DNA from: RBG-16-66-20 sp964564865
Lineage (GTDB): Bacteria; Pseudomonadota; Gammaproteobacteria; Burkholderiales; SG8-39
DNA length: 64,000 nt
Assembly: GCA_964564865.1 (NCBI GenBank)
Contig: CAZMDA010000014.1
Coordinates: forward strand, 1 to 64,000
Direction of reading: 5' to 3'
Positions 53,347 to 62,484 of the stretch are shown one piece after another. The position numbers were made by a program, and so were the translations under genes. Each line of letters opens with the position of its first letter. The stretch's first letter is position 1. The notes beneath the pieces are model-generated. The model ran no database searches. It saw nothing but the letters and a program-made list of their open reading frames with translations, and was not told the DNA's origin.

Positions 53347-54567
53347 TCAGACGGCGGCGCCGAGCTTGAAGATCGGCAGGTACATCGCCACCACCATGCC
53401 GCCGATCAGGGTGCCCAGCACCACCATGATGATCGGCTCCATCAGCGAGGACAGCGCCTCGACCGCCTCGTCCACCTCGGCCTCGAAGAAGTCCGCCACC
53501 TTGCCCAGCATGGCGTCGAGCGCGCCGGTTTCCTCGCCGATCAGGCACATCTGGATCACCATCGGCGGGAACACGCCGGAGTTCTGCATCGCCACCGTGA
53601 GCGAGGTGCCGGTGGAGACCTCGCCCTTGATCTTGATGGTGGCCTCCATGTAGACGTAGTTGCCCGAGGCGCCGCCCACGGAATCGAGCGCCTCCACCAG
53701 CGGCACGCCGGCGGAGAACATGGTCGACAGGGTGCGCGTCCAGCGCGCGATCGCGGCCTTCCTCAGCAGCGGGCCGAAGATCGGCGCCTTGAGGCTCAGC
53801 TTGTCCATGAAGATCTGCACCGCGAGCGAGCGCTTCCAGGCCTCGAGGAAGCCGTACACGCCGCCGATCATGGCCGGGAACACGATGTACCAGTTGGCCA
53901 CCGTCCAGTCCGAGATGCCCATCACCACGAGCGTCGGCGCCGGCAGGTCGGCGCCGAAGCTGGAGAACACGCTCTTGAAGGCCGGGATCACGAAGATCAT
54001 GATCACCGCGGTGATGACGATCGCGACCACGATGATCGACACCGGGTAGAACAGCGCCGACTTGATCTTGGCCTTGATGGCGAGCGTCTTTTCCTTGTAG
54101 ACCGCCAGCCGATCCAGCAGCGTCTCGAGGATGCCGGCCTGCTCGCCGGCATGCACCAGGTTGCAGTACAGGGCGTCGAAGTACAGCGGGTACTTGCGGA
54201 ACGCCTGCGCCAGCGACGAGCCGGTCTCGACCTCGGTCTTGATGTCCCCCAGCAGCTTGGCCACCGCCGGGTTGGTGGCGCCCTTGCCGACGATGTCGAA
54301 GGCCTGCAGCAGCGGCACGCCCGCCTTCATCATGGTGGCCATCTGGCGCGTGAACAGCGCCACGTCCTTCTCGCCCACCTTGCCGCCGCTGCTGGTGCGC
54401 TGCTTCTTGACCTTGGAGACGGTGATGCCCTGGCGGCGCAGCGTGGCCTGCACCACGTTCTCGCCGGCGGCGCGGACCTCGCCGCGCACCACCTTGCCGG
54501 CCTTGTCCTTGCCTTCCCAGGTAAAGGTGAACTCTTTGGGTTTTGCCGCCGCCGCCGCTGTCGCCAT
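53347..54567 (-). CDS. pilC: Type IV pilus inner-membrane platform protein PilC
   Basis: A 406-residue T2SF-family protein with two repeated cytoplasmic domains (about 70-195 and 275-395) and three membrane helices. Marks are FTRQMATMMKAGVPLLQAFDI and the matching second copy WTRTLSTMFSAGVPLVEALDS (quoted in part). It anchors the pilus motors PilB/PilT. The usual upstream pilB is missing; the next gene upstream encodes a CorC-like protein. Confidence 0.96.
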   Translation of the reverse strand: MATAAAAAKPKEFTFTWEGKDKAGKVVRGEVRAAGENVVQATLRRQGITVSKVKKQRTSSGGKVGEKDVALFTRQMATMMKAGVPLLQAFDIVGKGATNPAVAKLLGDIKTEVETGSSLAQAFRKYPLYFDALYCNLVHAGEQAGILETLLDRLAVYKEKTLAIKAKIKSALFYPVSIIVVAIVITAVIMIFVIPAFKSVFSSFGADLPAPTLVVMGISDWTVANWYIVFPAMIGGVYGFLEAWKRSLAVQIFMDKLSLKAPIFGPLLRKAAIARWTRTLSTMFSAGVPLVEALDSVGGASGNYVYMEATIKIKGEVSTGTSLTVAMQNSGVFPPMVIQMCLIGEETGALDAMLGKVADFFEAEVDEAVEALSSLMEPIIMVVLGTLIGGMVVAMYLPIFKLGAAV

Positions 54568-54599
54568 GGTCTAGGACTCCCCTGGGTCGTACGCCCCCG

Positions 54600-54654
54600 T
54601 GCCGGATTCTAGCCGGCAGCTTGCGATGATGCCCTCCGGCCAAGTTTTTGTAAA
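54600..54654 (-). promoter_or_regulatory. Possible pilC promoter and leader hairpin
   Basis: On the minus strand TTTACA (54649-54654) and CATCAT (54626-54631) are 17 nt apart. Downstream in the leader, TGCCGG and CCGGCA (54600-54605, 54613-54618) can pair. A dedicated promoter would explain pilC expression without pilB in front. No sigma-54 type -24/-12 element was seen. Confidence 0.35.
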
Positions 54655-54715
54655 GCCTGAGGAAATCGCGCTAACGCCATGACGTTTTTCGGAAATAATT
54701 GGCATTCCAGGAGCC

Positions 54716-56044
54716 CTAGCCGGGTTCCGCCGGCGCCTCCTCGGGCGGCCGGAACAGGCGCACCGTCTTCACCGAGCGGCCCTGGGCGTGGACGATCTCC
54801 ATCGGCACGCCGGCGATCTTCATGGACACGTCCGCCTCCGGGATGTCCTGCAGGTGCTCCAGGATCAGGCCGTTGAGTGTCTTCGGGCCGTCGGTGGGCA
54901 GGTCCAGCCCGAGCGCCCGGTTCACCTCCCGCACCGGCATGCTGCCGTCGGCCGCGGCGACGCCGTCGGCGTCCCAGGCGAGCGCCGGCGCCGCGCCCGG
55001 CAGGGTGGTGGTGAACTTGCCGACGATCTCCTCGACGATGTCCTCCAGGGTGGCGAGGCCCATCAGCTCGCCGTACTCGTCCACCACCAGCGCGAGGCGC
55101 TCCTGGTTCTCCTGGAAGTACTGCAGCTGGGTGATCACCGGCGTGCTCGCCGGGACATAGTAGGGCTCGTCCAGCAGCCCCTCCAGCGCCGCCTTGTCGA
55201 GCGCGCCGGCGGCGAGCAGCGCCACCACCCGGCGCATCTGCAGCACGCCGGCGATCTCCTCGCCGGCGCCGTCCCCGCCCCGGTCCTTGAACACCGGGAT
55301 GTGGCGGTGCAGGGAGGTCGTGAGCTGGCGGGCGATGGTCTCGATGTCGTCGTCCAGGCGGATGGCCTCGATGCGCGCGCGCGGCACCATCACGTCCTGG
55401 ACGGTGATCGCCTGGATGTCGAAGAGGTTCAACAACATCGAGACGTGCTTCTTCGGCATGAAGCGCGAGGACTCCAGCACCAGGGTGCGGATCTCCTCCG
55501 CGCTGAGCGGCTCGCCGCCGCCCTCCACGTGCCGGACGCGCAGCAGGCGCAGGAGCGGCGTCAGGATCGCGTTGGTGGAGAACGTGAGCAGGCGCACGAA
55601 CGGCGCGGCGATCGCGGCCAGCGCCCGCATCGGCCAGGCGACCAGCTTGGCCACGCCCTCGGCGTTGATCTGGCCCAGGCGCTTGGGCACCAGCTCGCCG
55701 ACGACGATGGAGACGTAGGTCACCGCGATCACCACCAGCACGGTGGCGACGATGCCGCTCAGCCTGGGCTCCATCCCGAGGGACTGCATCCATTGCGCGA
55801 ACGGCGGCGCCAGCAGCGCCTCGCCGAAGATGCCGTTCATGAGGCCGATCGCGGTGATCCCGATCTGCACCGTGGACAGGAAGTGGGTCGGGTCGGCGGC
55901 GATCTTCGCCGCGGCGGCCGCGAGCCGGTCGCCGTTGCTTGCCATCGCCTGCAGGCGCGGGCGGCGCGCGGTGAGCAGCGCCACCTCCGACATGGCGAAC
56001 AGGCCGTTGACCAGGATCAGGATGGCGAGAATCGCGATTTCCAT
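54716..56044 (-). CDS. CorC/HlyC-type membrane protein (CNNM, CBS, CorC domains)
   Basis: A 442-residue protein. The DUF21/CNNM membrane domain covers about 1-190, with NGLFAMSEVALLTARRPRL, then two CBS domains (about 215-335, including VMVPRARIEAI and LALVVDEYGELMGLATLEDIVEEIVG, quoted in part) and a C-terminal CorC_HlyC domain. Such proteins have been linked to magnesium/cobalt efflux or resistance. ATG 56044 has TGGAG 7 nt upstream. It lies between the CcsA-like gene and pilC. Confidence 0.93.
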   Translation of the reverse strand: MEIAILAILILVNGLFAMSEVALLTARRPRLQAMASNGDRLAAAAAKIAADPTHFLSTVQIGITAIGLMNGIFGEALLAPPFAQWMQSLGMEPRLSGIVATVLVVIAVTYVSIVVGELVPKRLGQINAEGVAKLVAWPMRALAAIAAPFVRLLTFSTNAILTPLLRLLRVRHVEGGGEPLSAEEIRTLVLESSRFMPKKHVSMLLNLFDIQAITVQDVMVPRARIEAIRLDDDIETIARQLTTSLHRHIPVFKDRGGDGAGEEIAGVLQMRRVVALLAAGALDKAALEGLLDEPYYVPASTPVITQLQYFQENQERLALVVDEYGELMGLATLEDIVEEIVGKFTTTLPGAAPALAWDADGVAAADGSMPVREVNRALGLDLPTDGPKTLNGLILEHLQDIPEADVSMKIAGVPMEIVHAQGRSVKTVRLFRPPEEAPAEPG

Positions 56045-56102
56045 GGCGCACTCCAGGTAAAGGCGGTCCGCGCGGCGGCAGGCCGCCGCGCGCGGTCAAC
56101 GG

Positions 56103-56930
56103 TCAGCCGCGGCCGAGGACGACCTCGAGCACGAAGCGGCTGCCGACGTAGGCGATCAGCAGCATGGTGAACCCGGACAGCGTCCAGCGCAGCGCGGTGC
56201 GGCCGCGCCAGCCGCGCAGCCAGCGCCCGGCCAGCAGCGCGGCGAAGGTGGCCCAGGACAGGATCGCGAACAGGGTCTTGTGGTCCAGCCGCAGTGCGCG
56301 GCCGAACAGCGTCTCGGAATAGAGCGCGCCGGTGGCGAGCGTCAGCGTGAGCAGCACAAAGGCGGTGGCGATGAGGCGGAACAGCAGGCGCTCGAGCGTC
56401 AGCAGCGGCGGCAGGTTGAGCATGCGGCCGCGCTTCTGGTGCAGGCGCCGCTCGGCGAGCGCCATCAGCACCGCGTGCAGCGCCGCGATGGTGAACACGC
56501 TGTAGGCCGCCATCGCCAGCACGATGTGGACGCGGAACTCCGGCGAGGCCGGCAGGCCCCGGCTCGCCAGGCCCGGGAACAGCGCCGGCAGCGGCGCCGC
56601 GGCCGCCGCCAGCGGCAGCAGCAGCGGCTCCAGGCCGTCCAGGCGCAGGAACAGGCTCTCGACCCAGTAGATCGCGATGCCCAGGCACAGCATCACCGAC
56701 AGCGCCTGGGCGAAGCCGAAGCGCAGCTCCGGGGCGAGGAACAGCTCCGCCGACAGCAGCCAGGCGTGCAGCGCGAGCGGCACCAGCACCGCCACGCGCT
56801 CGGCCGCGGACAGGCCCTCGGCGGCGGGCGCGGCGCGCCAGCGCGTGTTCCAGAACCAGAGCGCGAGCCCGGCGTAGCCGGCGCTGACCAGGAAATGGAG
56901 TGCGGGGCCCTGCATTAGAATGGGGGACAC
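56103..56930 (-). CDS. CcsA/YpjD-type cytochrome c assembly membrane protein
   Basis: A 275-residue integral membrane protein with about eight helices, of the cytochrome c assembly (CcsA/CcmC superfamily) fold. Marks are HIVLAMAAYSVFTIAALHAVLM, then TLATGALYSETLFGRALRLDHKTLFAILSWATFAALL (quoted in parts). YpjD-like members beside ffh are common but not proven to handle haem. The start may be GTG 56930 or ATG 56915. Divergent from ffh. Confidence 0.87.
   Translation of the reverse strand: MSPILMQGPALHFLVSAGYAGLALWFWNTRWRAAPAAEGLSAAERVAVLVPLALHAWLLSAELFLAPELRFGFAQALSVMLCLGIAIYWVESLFLRLDGLEPLLLPLAAAAAPLPALFPGLASRGLPASPEFRVHIVLAMAAYSVFTIAALHAVLMALAERRLHQKRGRMLNLPPLLTLERLLFRLIATAFVLLTLTLATGALYSETLFGRALRLDHKTLFAILSWATFAALLAGRWLRGWRGRTALRWTLSGFTMLLIAYVGSRFVLEVVLGRG
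56916..56921 (+). promoter_or_regulatory. -10-like TAGAAT upstream of ffh
   Basis: TAGAAT on the plus strand, 46 nt before the ffh ATG. No matching -35 at 15-19 nt was identified. It lies inside the 5-prime end of the CcsA-like gene if that gene starts at GTG 56930, which favours its ATG 56915 start. Confidence 0.3.
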
Positions 56931-56967
56931 CTGATGGCGGACGCCTCGAAGTCCAGTTTAGCACCCC

Positions 56968-58317
56968 ATGCTCGATAACCTCACCACGCGCCTCGCGAGG
57001 ATCGTCAAGACGATCCGCGGCGAGGCGCGCCTCACCGAAGCCAACATCCAGGAGAGCCTGCGCGAGGTGCGCGTCGCGCTGCTCGAGGCCGACGTTGCGC
57101 TGCCGGTGGTGAAGGACTTCATCGCCGCGGTGCGCGAGAAGGCGCTCGGCCAGGAGGTGGTGGGCAGCCTCTCGCCGGGCCAGGCGCTGGTGGGCGTGGT
57201 GCATCGCGAGCTCGCGCGCCTGATGGGCGGCGAGAACGCGGCGCTTGCGCTCGCGGTCGAGCCGCCGGCGGTCATCCTGATGGCCGGCCTGCAGGGCTCG
57301 GGCAAGACCACCACGACCGGCAAGCTGGCGCTGTACCTGCGCGAGCAGAAGAAGAAGGTGCTGGTCGTCTCCTGCGACGTCTACCGCCCGGCCGCGATCG
57401 AGCAGCTGAAGACCGTGGCCGCGCAGGCCGGGGTGGACTTCCTGCCGTCAACGGGAAGTGACAAACCCGTTGACATCGCGATCGCGGCGAAAGAACACGC
57501 GCGCGTCCGCTACTACGACGTGCTGCTCGTGGACACCGCGGGCCGCCTCGCGATCGACGAGGCGATGATGCGGGAGATCGCCGAGCTGCACGCGGTGCTG
57601 AAGCCGGCGGAAACCCTGTTCGTCGCCGACTCGATGCAGGGCCAGGACGCGGTGCGGGTGGCCAAGGCCTTCGCCGACGCGCTGCCGCTCACCGGCATCG
57701 TACTGACGAAGCTGGACGGCGACGCGCGCGGCGGCGCCGCGCTGTCGGTGCGCCAGGTCACCGGCAAGCCGATCAAGTTCGCCGGCGTGGGCGAGAAGCT
57801 CTCGGGCCTGGAGGCGTTCCACCCCGAGCGCATGGCCTCGCGCGTGCTGGGCATGGGCGACATCCTGTCGCTGGTGGAGGAGGCGCACCGGCAGGTGGAT
57901 GTCGAGCAGGCGAAGGCGCTCGCCGACAAGGTGAAGAAGGGCAAGGGCTTCGACCTGGAGGACTTCAAGGGCCAGATCCAGCAGATGAAGAAGATGGGCG
58001 GCCTGTCGGCCTTCGCCGACAAGCTGCCGGCGCAGCTGATGGGCCAGATCAACCCGGCGCAGCTGCAGGACGACGGCCAGTTCCGCCGCATCGAGGGCAT
58101 CATCAACTCGATGACGCCGAAGGAGCGCGCCCATCCGGACCTGATCAAGGCCTCGCGCAAGCGGCGCATCGCCGCGGGCGCCGGCGTGCCGGTTCAGGAA
58201 GTGAACCGGCTGCTCAAGCAGTTCGAGCAGATGCAGCAGATGATGAAGATGATGAAGGGCGGCAACCTCGGGCGGATGATGCGCAACATGAAGGGCATGC
58301 TGCCGGGCATGCGCTAG
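56968..58317 (+). CDS. ffh: Signal recognition particle protein Ffh
   Basis: A 449-residue SRP GTPase. The N domain is followed by the G domain: GLQGSGKTTTTGKLA (P-loop), DVYRPAAIEQLK, DTAGRLAIDEAMM, TKLDGDARGGAALS. The C-terminal M domain is methionine-rich (FEQMQQMMKMMKGGNLGRMM) and binds 4.5S RNA and signal sequences. The 4.5S RNA gene is not in the window. A short patch near 57445-57500 has lower GC than its surroundings. Convergent with the small regulator gene. Confidence 0.98.
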   Translation: MLDNLTTRLARIVKTIRGEARLTEANIQESLREVRVALLEADVALPVVKDFIAAVREKALGQEVVGSLSPGQALVGVVHRELARLMGGENAALALAVEPPAVILMAGLQGSGKTTTTGKLALYLREQKKKVLVVSCDVYRPAAIEQLKTVAAQAGVDFLPSTGSDKPVDIAIAAKEHARVRYYDVLLVDTAGRLAIDEAMMREIAELHAVLKPAETLFVADSMQGQDAVRVAKAFADALPLTGIVLTKLDGDARGGAALSVRQVTGKPIKFAGVGEKLSGLEAFHPERMASRVLGMGDILSLVEEAHRQVDVEQAKALADKVKKGKGFDLEDFKGQIQQMKKMGGLSAFADKLPAQLMGQINPAQLQDDGQFRRIEGIINSMTPKERAHPDLIKASRKRRIAAGAGVPVQEVNRLLKQFEQMQQMMKMMKGGNLGRMMRNMKGMLPGMR

Positions 58318-58331
58318 CCGCGGCGGCCGGC

Positions 58332-58829
58332 TCAGCGCCGCGTCAGCGCGACCTTCTTCGCCGCCTCCACGCCCGCGGCGGTGAGTTCCCAGATGCCCCT
58401 GGGCGAGTTCCGGCTGATGAGGCCCCGGTCCTTGAGCGCGTTGCGGGCCCAGGTGATGGTGTTCTCCGCCTTGGTTTCGCCCGTGGCCACCAGTTCCTGG
58501 TCCGCCGCGCCGATGTGCCCGTCCTGCATCATCCGCTTGACCACTTCGTGCGTGGCGTCGCGCTTGTGCGCGCGGCCTTCGAGCTGGTTGACGAGCGCCC
58601 AGAGCAGGTACTTCTCGTAGACCGGCTGCGGCGTCAGGCCGGCCGCCATGGCAGGCCGCTCCGCGTCCGTGGTCTGCCCCGCTCGCGCGGCGGCCGGTTC
58701 GGCGCGCCGCGCAAGCACGCCCCGGTCCTCGAGCAGGCCGCGGATCACCGAGTTGGGGGAATCCACGAACGGCCTGGCGAGCTTCTGCAGGCCTGCGAAG
58801 ACTTCGGGATCGACCCGGACGGTGGGCAT
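58332..58829 (-). CDS. Small regulator: SeqA/RHH-like N-terminus plus Mrr_N-type winged helix
   Basis: A 165-residue protein, start ATG 58829. The N-terminus (PTVRVDPEVFAGLQKLARPF, then DSPNSVIRGLL) resembles a ribbon-helix-helix or SeqA-N-type oligomerisation/DNA-binding segment. After an Ala/Arg linker, residues 66-155 match the winged helix found in front of Mrr nucleases: KYLLWALVNQLEG, ENTITWARNALKDRGLI, RGIWELTAAGV. No nuclease domain follows. A DNA-binding regulator is likely; its target is unknown. A promoter and an inverted repeat sit immediately upstream, suggesting self-regulation. Confidence 0.72.
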   Translation of the reverse strand: MPTVRVDPEVFAGLQKLARPFVDSPNSVIRGLLEDRGVLARRAEPAAARAGQTTDAERPAMAAGLTPQPVYEKYLLWALVNQLEGRAHKRDATHEVVKRMMQDGHIGAADQELVATGETKAENTITWARNALKDRGLISRNSPRGIWELTAAGVEAAKKVALTRR

Positions 58830-58836
58830 GGGCCGG

Positions 58837-58884
58837 ATCTTAAAATAAAGGACACAAAGTGACAAGGTGATATCCATTCACTTT
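58837..58884 (-). promoter_or_regulatory. Promoter and inverted repeat upstream of the winged-helix gene
   Basis: On the minus strand TTGTCA (58860-58865) and TAAGAT (58837-58842) are exactly 17 nt apart, a strong match. The expected start site falls on or next to the ATG at 58829. AAAGTGA (58856-58862) and TCACTTT (58878-58884) form an inverted repeat with a 15-nt spacer that overlaps the -35 box, a good place for a repressor. Confidence 0.6.
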
Positions 58885-58900
58885 ATCTTTCTGCGGATTT

Positions 58901-58933
58901 TCCCGCCTGCGCAGCGGGATAGGCGTGTACAAT
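58901..58933 (+). promoter_or_regulatory. rpsP upstream region: dyad and -10 box
   Basis: TCCCGC-N7-GCGGGA (58901-58919) is an inverted repeat, followed by TACAAT (58928-58933), a 5/6 match to the -10 consensus, 30 nt before the rpsP ATG. No good -35 was found; the dyad occupies that place and could be a binding site for an activator or repressor. Confidence 0.45.
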
Positions 58934-58963
58934 CCGCTCCCTTTCGCAGTCTCAGGGGTTCAA

Positions 58964-59221
58964 ATGGTTGTGATCCGACTGGCGCGCGGCGGCGCCAACA
59001 AGCGTCCCTTCTTCCACCTGGTGGTGGCCGATTCCCGTCGCGCCGCCTCCGGCAAGTTCCTGGAGCGCGTGGGCTTCTACGACCCGAAGGCTCCCGAGGG
59101 CCGCGAGTCGCTGCGCATCAACGTCGAGCGCGTGAAGCACTGGGAAGGCAAGGGCGCCAAGTGCTCCTCGACGGTGGAGCGCCTGGTGAAGCAGTTTGGC
59201 AAGACCAAGAAAGCCGCCTAG
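58964..59221 (+). CDS. rpsP: 30S ribosomal protein S16
   Basis: An 85-residue ribosomal protein. ATG 58964 gives the family start VVIRLARGGANKRPFFHLVV, and the body continues DSRRAASGKFLERVGFYDP and RVKHWEGKGAKCSSTVERLV. AGGGG lies just upstream. It opens the conserved rpsP-rimM-trmD-rplS operon. Confidence 0.98.
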   Translation: MVVIRLARGGANKRPFFHLVVADSRRAASGKFLERVGFYDPKAPEGRESLRINVERVKHWEGKGAKCSSTVERLVKQFGKTKKAA

Positions 59222-59237
59222 CCCGCCCACGAACCTA

Positions 59238-59720
59238 GTGGAGATGGGCCGGGTCGCCGGCCCGTACGGGTTGCTCGGCTGGATCAAGGTGTTCCAGCCG
59301 GTCGAGGCGCTCGGGGCCTGCAGGAACTGGTGGATCGACGGCGTCGAGTACCGGGTCCTGGAAGCGAAGGAACATTCCGGCACGCTGCTGGCGAAGCTGG
59401 CCGGGCTCGGGGACCGCGACGCGGCGCTCCGGTTGAAGGGCAGGACGGTGGCGGTGGCGCGTGACGCGCTGCCGGAACCGGAAGCGGGGCACTACTACCA
59501 CGCCGACCTGGTCGGGATGGCGGTGGTGAACACGAAGGGCGAGGCGCTGGGGACGGTGCAGGCGATGTCCTCCTACGGCGCGCACGACGTGATGGAAGTG
59601 GCCGATTCGGCGGATGTGCCGGCGCGCGCCAGGCGGTTGCTGCCCTGGGTGGCGGCGGTGGTGCGGAACGTGGATCCGGCGGCCCGGCGCATAGAAGTGG
59701 AGTGGGAGGCGGACTGGTGA
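59238..59720 (+). CDS. rimM: Ribosome maturation factor RimM
   Basis: A 160-residue 16S processing factor. The N-terminal beta barrel begins MGRVAGPYGLLGWIKVF, and the PRC-barrel part shows HYYHADLVGMAVVNTKGEALGTV and LLPWVAAVVRNVD. The start is uncertain: GTG 59238 is used here, ATG 59244 is close, and TTG 59196 (inside rpsP) would add 14 residues. No clear ribosome binding site decides. The stop overlaps trmD (GTGA). Confidence 0.94.
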   Translation: MEMGRVAGPYGLLGWIKVFQPVEALGACRNWWIDGVEYRVLEAKEHSGTLLAKLAGLGDRDAALRLKGRTVAVARDALPEPEAGHYYHADLVGMAVVNTKGEALGTVQAMSSYGAHDVMEVADSADVPARARRLLPWVAAVVRNVDPAARRIEVEWEADW

Positions 59721-60496
59721 TCCGGTTTGACGTGATCACGCTGTTTCCCGAGATGTTCGCGGCGCTGACGCAAAGCGGCATCACCGGCCGGGCGCTGCAG
59801 GCGGGCTTGTGGCGGTTGCAGGCGTGGAATCCGCGCGATTTCACCACCGACAACTACCGCACGATCGACGACCGCCCGTACGGCGGCGGGCCGGGGATGG
59901 TGATGCTGGCCGAGCCGCTGGAGAAGGCGCTGGATGCAGTGAAGCAGGCAGGCGGCGGGAGGGTGGTCTACCTGTCGCCGCAGGGACGCAGGCTCGATCA
60001 CGCGAAGGTGATGGAGCTGGCGGGCAGGCCGGGGGTGGACAGTGCGGTGACGCTGCTCTGCGGAAGGTACGAGGGCGTGGACGAGCGGCTGATCCGGCGC
60101 CGGGTGGACGAGGAGCTGTCGCTGGGCGATTTCGTGCTCTCGGGCGGCGAACTCGCGGCGATGGTGGTGATGGACGCGGTGGTGCGGCAGCTGCCCGGGG
60201 CATTGGGCGACGGGCAGTCGGCGGTGGAAGAGTCGTTCGCGACCGGCCTGCTGGATTGCCCGCAGTACACGCGGCCGGAGGACTACGCAGGGGAAAGGGT
60301 GCCGGAGGTGCTGCTGACCGGGCACCACGAGAACATCCGGCGCTGGCGGTTGAAGCAGGCGCTGGGCAGGACCTGGCTGAGAAGGCCGGACCTGCTGCAG
60401 GCAAGGGCCCTGGGCCCGGAAGAATCGAAGCTGCTGGAAGAGTTCCAGCGCGAGGCGCGCGAAGACGGCGCAGACAGTGGAGAACGCGGAACATGA
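59717..60496 (+). CDS. trmD: tRNA (guanine(37)-N(1))-methyltransferase TrmD
   Basis: A 259-residue SPOUT methyltransferase starting at GTG 59717. Marks are FDVITLFPEMF, DDRPYGGGPGMVM, LLCGRYEGVDERLI and the knot SLGDFVLSGGELAAMV. It makes m1G37 in tRNA, preventing frameshifts. It overlaps rimM by 4 nt upstream and rplS by 4 nt downstream. Confidence 0.98.
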   Translation: MIRFDVITLFPEMFAALTQSGITGRALQAGLWRLQAWNPRDFTTDNYRTIDDRPYGGGPGMVMLAEPLEKALDAVKQAGGGRVVYLSPQGRRLDHAKVMELAGRPGVDSAVTLLCGRYEGVDERLIRRRVDEELSLGDFVLSGGELAAMVVMDAVVRQLPGALGDGQSAVEESFATGLLDCPQYTRPEDYAGERVPEVLLTGHHENIRRWRLKQALGRTWLRRPDLLQARALGPEESKLLEEFQREAREDGADSGERGT

Positions 60497-60876
60497 ACCT
60501 GATACAGACGCTCGAGAACGAAGAACTGAAGCGCATCGGCCGCCAGGTCCCGGATTTTTCCCCCGGCGACACGCTGGTGGTGCGCGTCAACGTGGTCGAG
60601 GGCGACAAGAAGCGCGAGCAGGCCTTCGAGGGCGTGGTGATCGCGAAGAAGAACCGCGGCCTGCGCTCCACCTTCATCGTGCGCAAGATCTCCTCGGGCG
60701 AGGGCGTGGAACGCACCTTCCAGACCTATTCGCCGCTGATCGCCTCGATCGAGGTGAAGAGGAAGGGCAGCGTGCGCCGCGCCAAGCTCTACTACCTGCG
60801 CGAGCGCTCCGGCAAGGGCGCCCGGATCCGCGAGAAGCTGGGCGAGCGGGCCGAGGCCGGTGCCGCCGAGGAGTGA
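60493..60876 (+). CDS. rplS: 50S ribosomal protein L19
   Basis: A 127-residue ribosomal protein. Marks are PDFSPGDTLVVRVNVVEGDK, QAFEGVVIAKKNRGLRSTF, VRKISSGEGVERTFQTYSP and RRAKLYYLRERSGKGARI. ATG 60493 overlaps the trmD stop. It closes the operon and is followed 21 nt later by an intrinsic terminator. Confidence 0.98.
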   Translation: MNLIQTLENEELKRIGRQVPDFSPGDTLVVRVNVVEGDKKREQAFEGVVIAKKNRGLRSTFIVRKISSGEGVERTFQTYSPLIASIEVKRKGSVRRAKLYYLRERSGKGARIREKLGERAEAGAAEE

Positions 60877-60900
60877 ACCGCGCCTGCAGCGCGGGAAAAG

Positions 60901-60928
60901 AACGGGGCCGCGGGCCCCGTTTCTTTTT
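60901..60928 (+). terminator. Intrinsic terminator after rplS
   Basis: AACGGGGCC (60901-60909) pairs perfectly with GGCCCCGTT (60913-60921) over a 3-nt loop, followed by TTCTTTTT (60921-60928). This is a textbook Rho-independent terminator ending the rpsP-rimM-trmD-rplS operon. Its T-run continues into TATAAT, the likely -10 box of the next gene. Confidence 0.92.
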
Positions 60929-60933
60929 ATAAT
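60928..60933 (+). promoter_or_regulatory. Consensus -10 box 6 nt before the ribBA start
   Basis: TATAAT at 60928-60933 is a perfect -10 hexamer, and the ATG follows at 60940 after GGCCCC. Transcription would begin at or within a base or two of the ATG, giving a leaderless message. No -35 match lies 15-19 nt upstream, where the terminator hairpin is. No FMN riboswitch fits in the 63 nt between rplS and this gene. Confidence 0.45.
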
Positions 60934-60939
60934 GGCCCC

Positions 60940-62045
<1,106 letters not shown>

Positions 62046-62049
<4 letters not shown>

Positions 62050-62480
62050 GCCCCGCGCCCGCGGTGCGCCTGGGCGTCGTCCACTCCCGCTTCAACGACG
62101 AGATCTGCGGCCTGCTGCTCGCCTCGGCGAAGGCCGAGGCGGCGAAGCTGGGCGCCGAGGCGGAGTACGTCGAGGTCGCGGGCGCGCTCGAGATCCCGCT
62201 CGCGCTGCAGTGGCTGGCCCAGTCCGGGCGCTTCGACGCCCTGGCGGCGATCGGCGCCGTGATCCGCGGCGACACCTACCACTTCGAGATCGTGTGCAAC
62301 GAGTCGGCACGCGGCGTGATGGACGTCGCGCTGCAGTTCGGCCTGCCGGTGGCCAACGGCATCCTCACCACCAACGACGAGGCGCAGGCGCTCGCGCGCA
62401 AGGACAAGGGCGCCGAGGCGGTGCGCGTGGCGGTCGAGATGGCGCAGCTGCGCCGGCGACTGGCCGAAGGCTGGAAGTAG
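62046..62480 (+). CDS. ribH: 6,7-dimethyl-8-ribityllumazine synthase
   Basis: A 144-residue lumazine synthase, GTG 62046 overlapping ribBA by 4 nt. Marks are VVHSRFNDEICGLLL, VEVAGALEIPLALQWL, AIGAVIRGDTYHFEIVCNES (catalytic His in the GDTYHFE loop) and GILTTNDEAQALARKD. It forms capsids or pentamers for the penultimate step of riboflavin synthesis. Followed by nusB after 4 nt. Confidence 0.98.
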
Positions 62481-62484
62481 CCCG

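Noticed and set aside
54616..54650. Possible sigma-54 promoter in front of pilC
   Set aside because: A TGGC is present on the minus strand, but no GC dinucleotide occurs at the required 10-11 nt downstream.
58955..58965. GGTTCAAAT upstream of rpsP, looking like a tRNA T-loop
   Set aside because: No acceptor, D or anticodon stem can be drawn around it; it is the rpsP leader and start.
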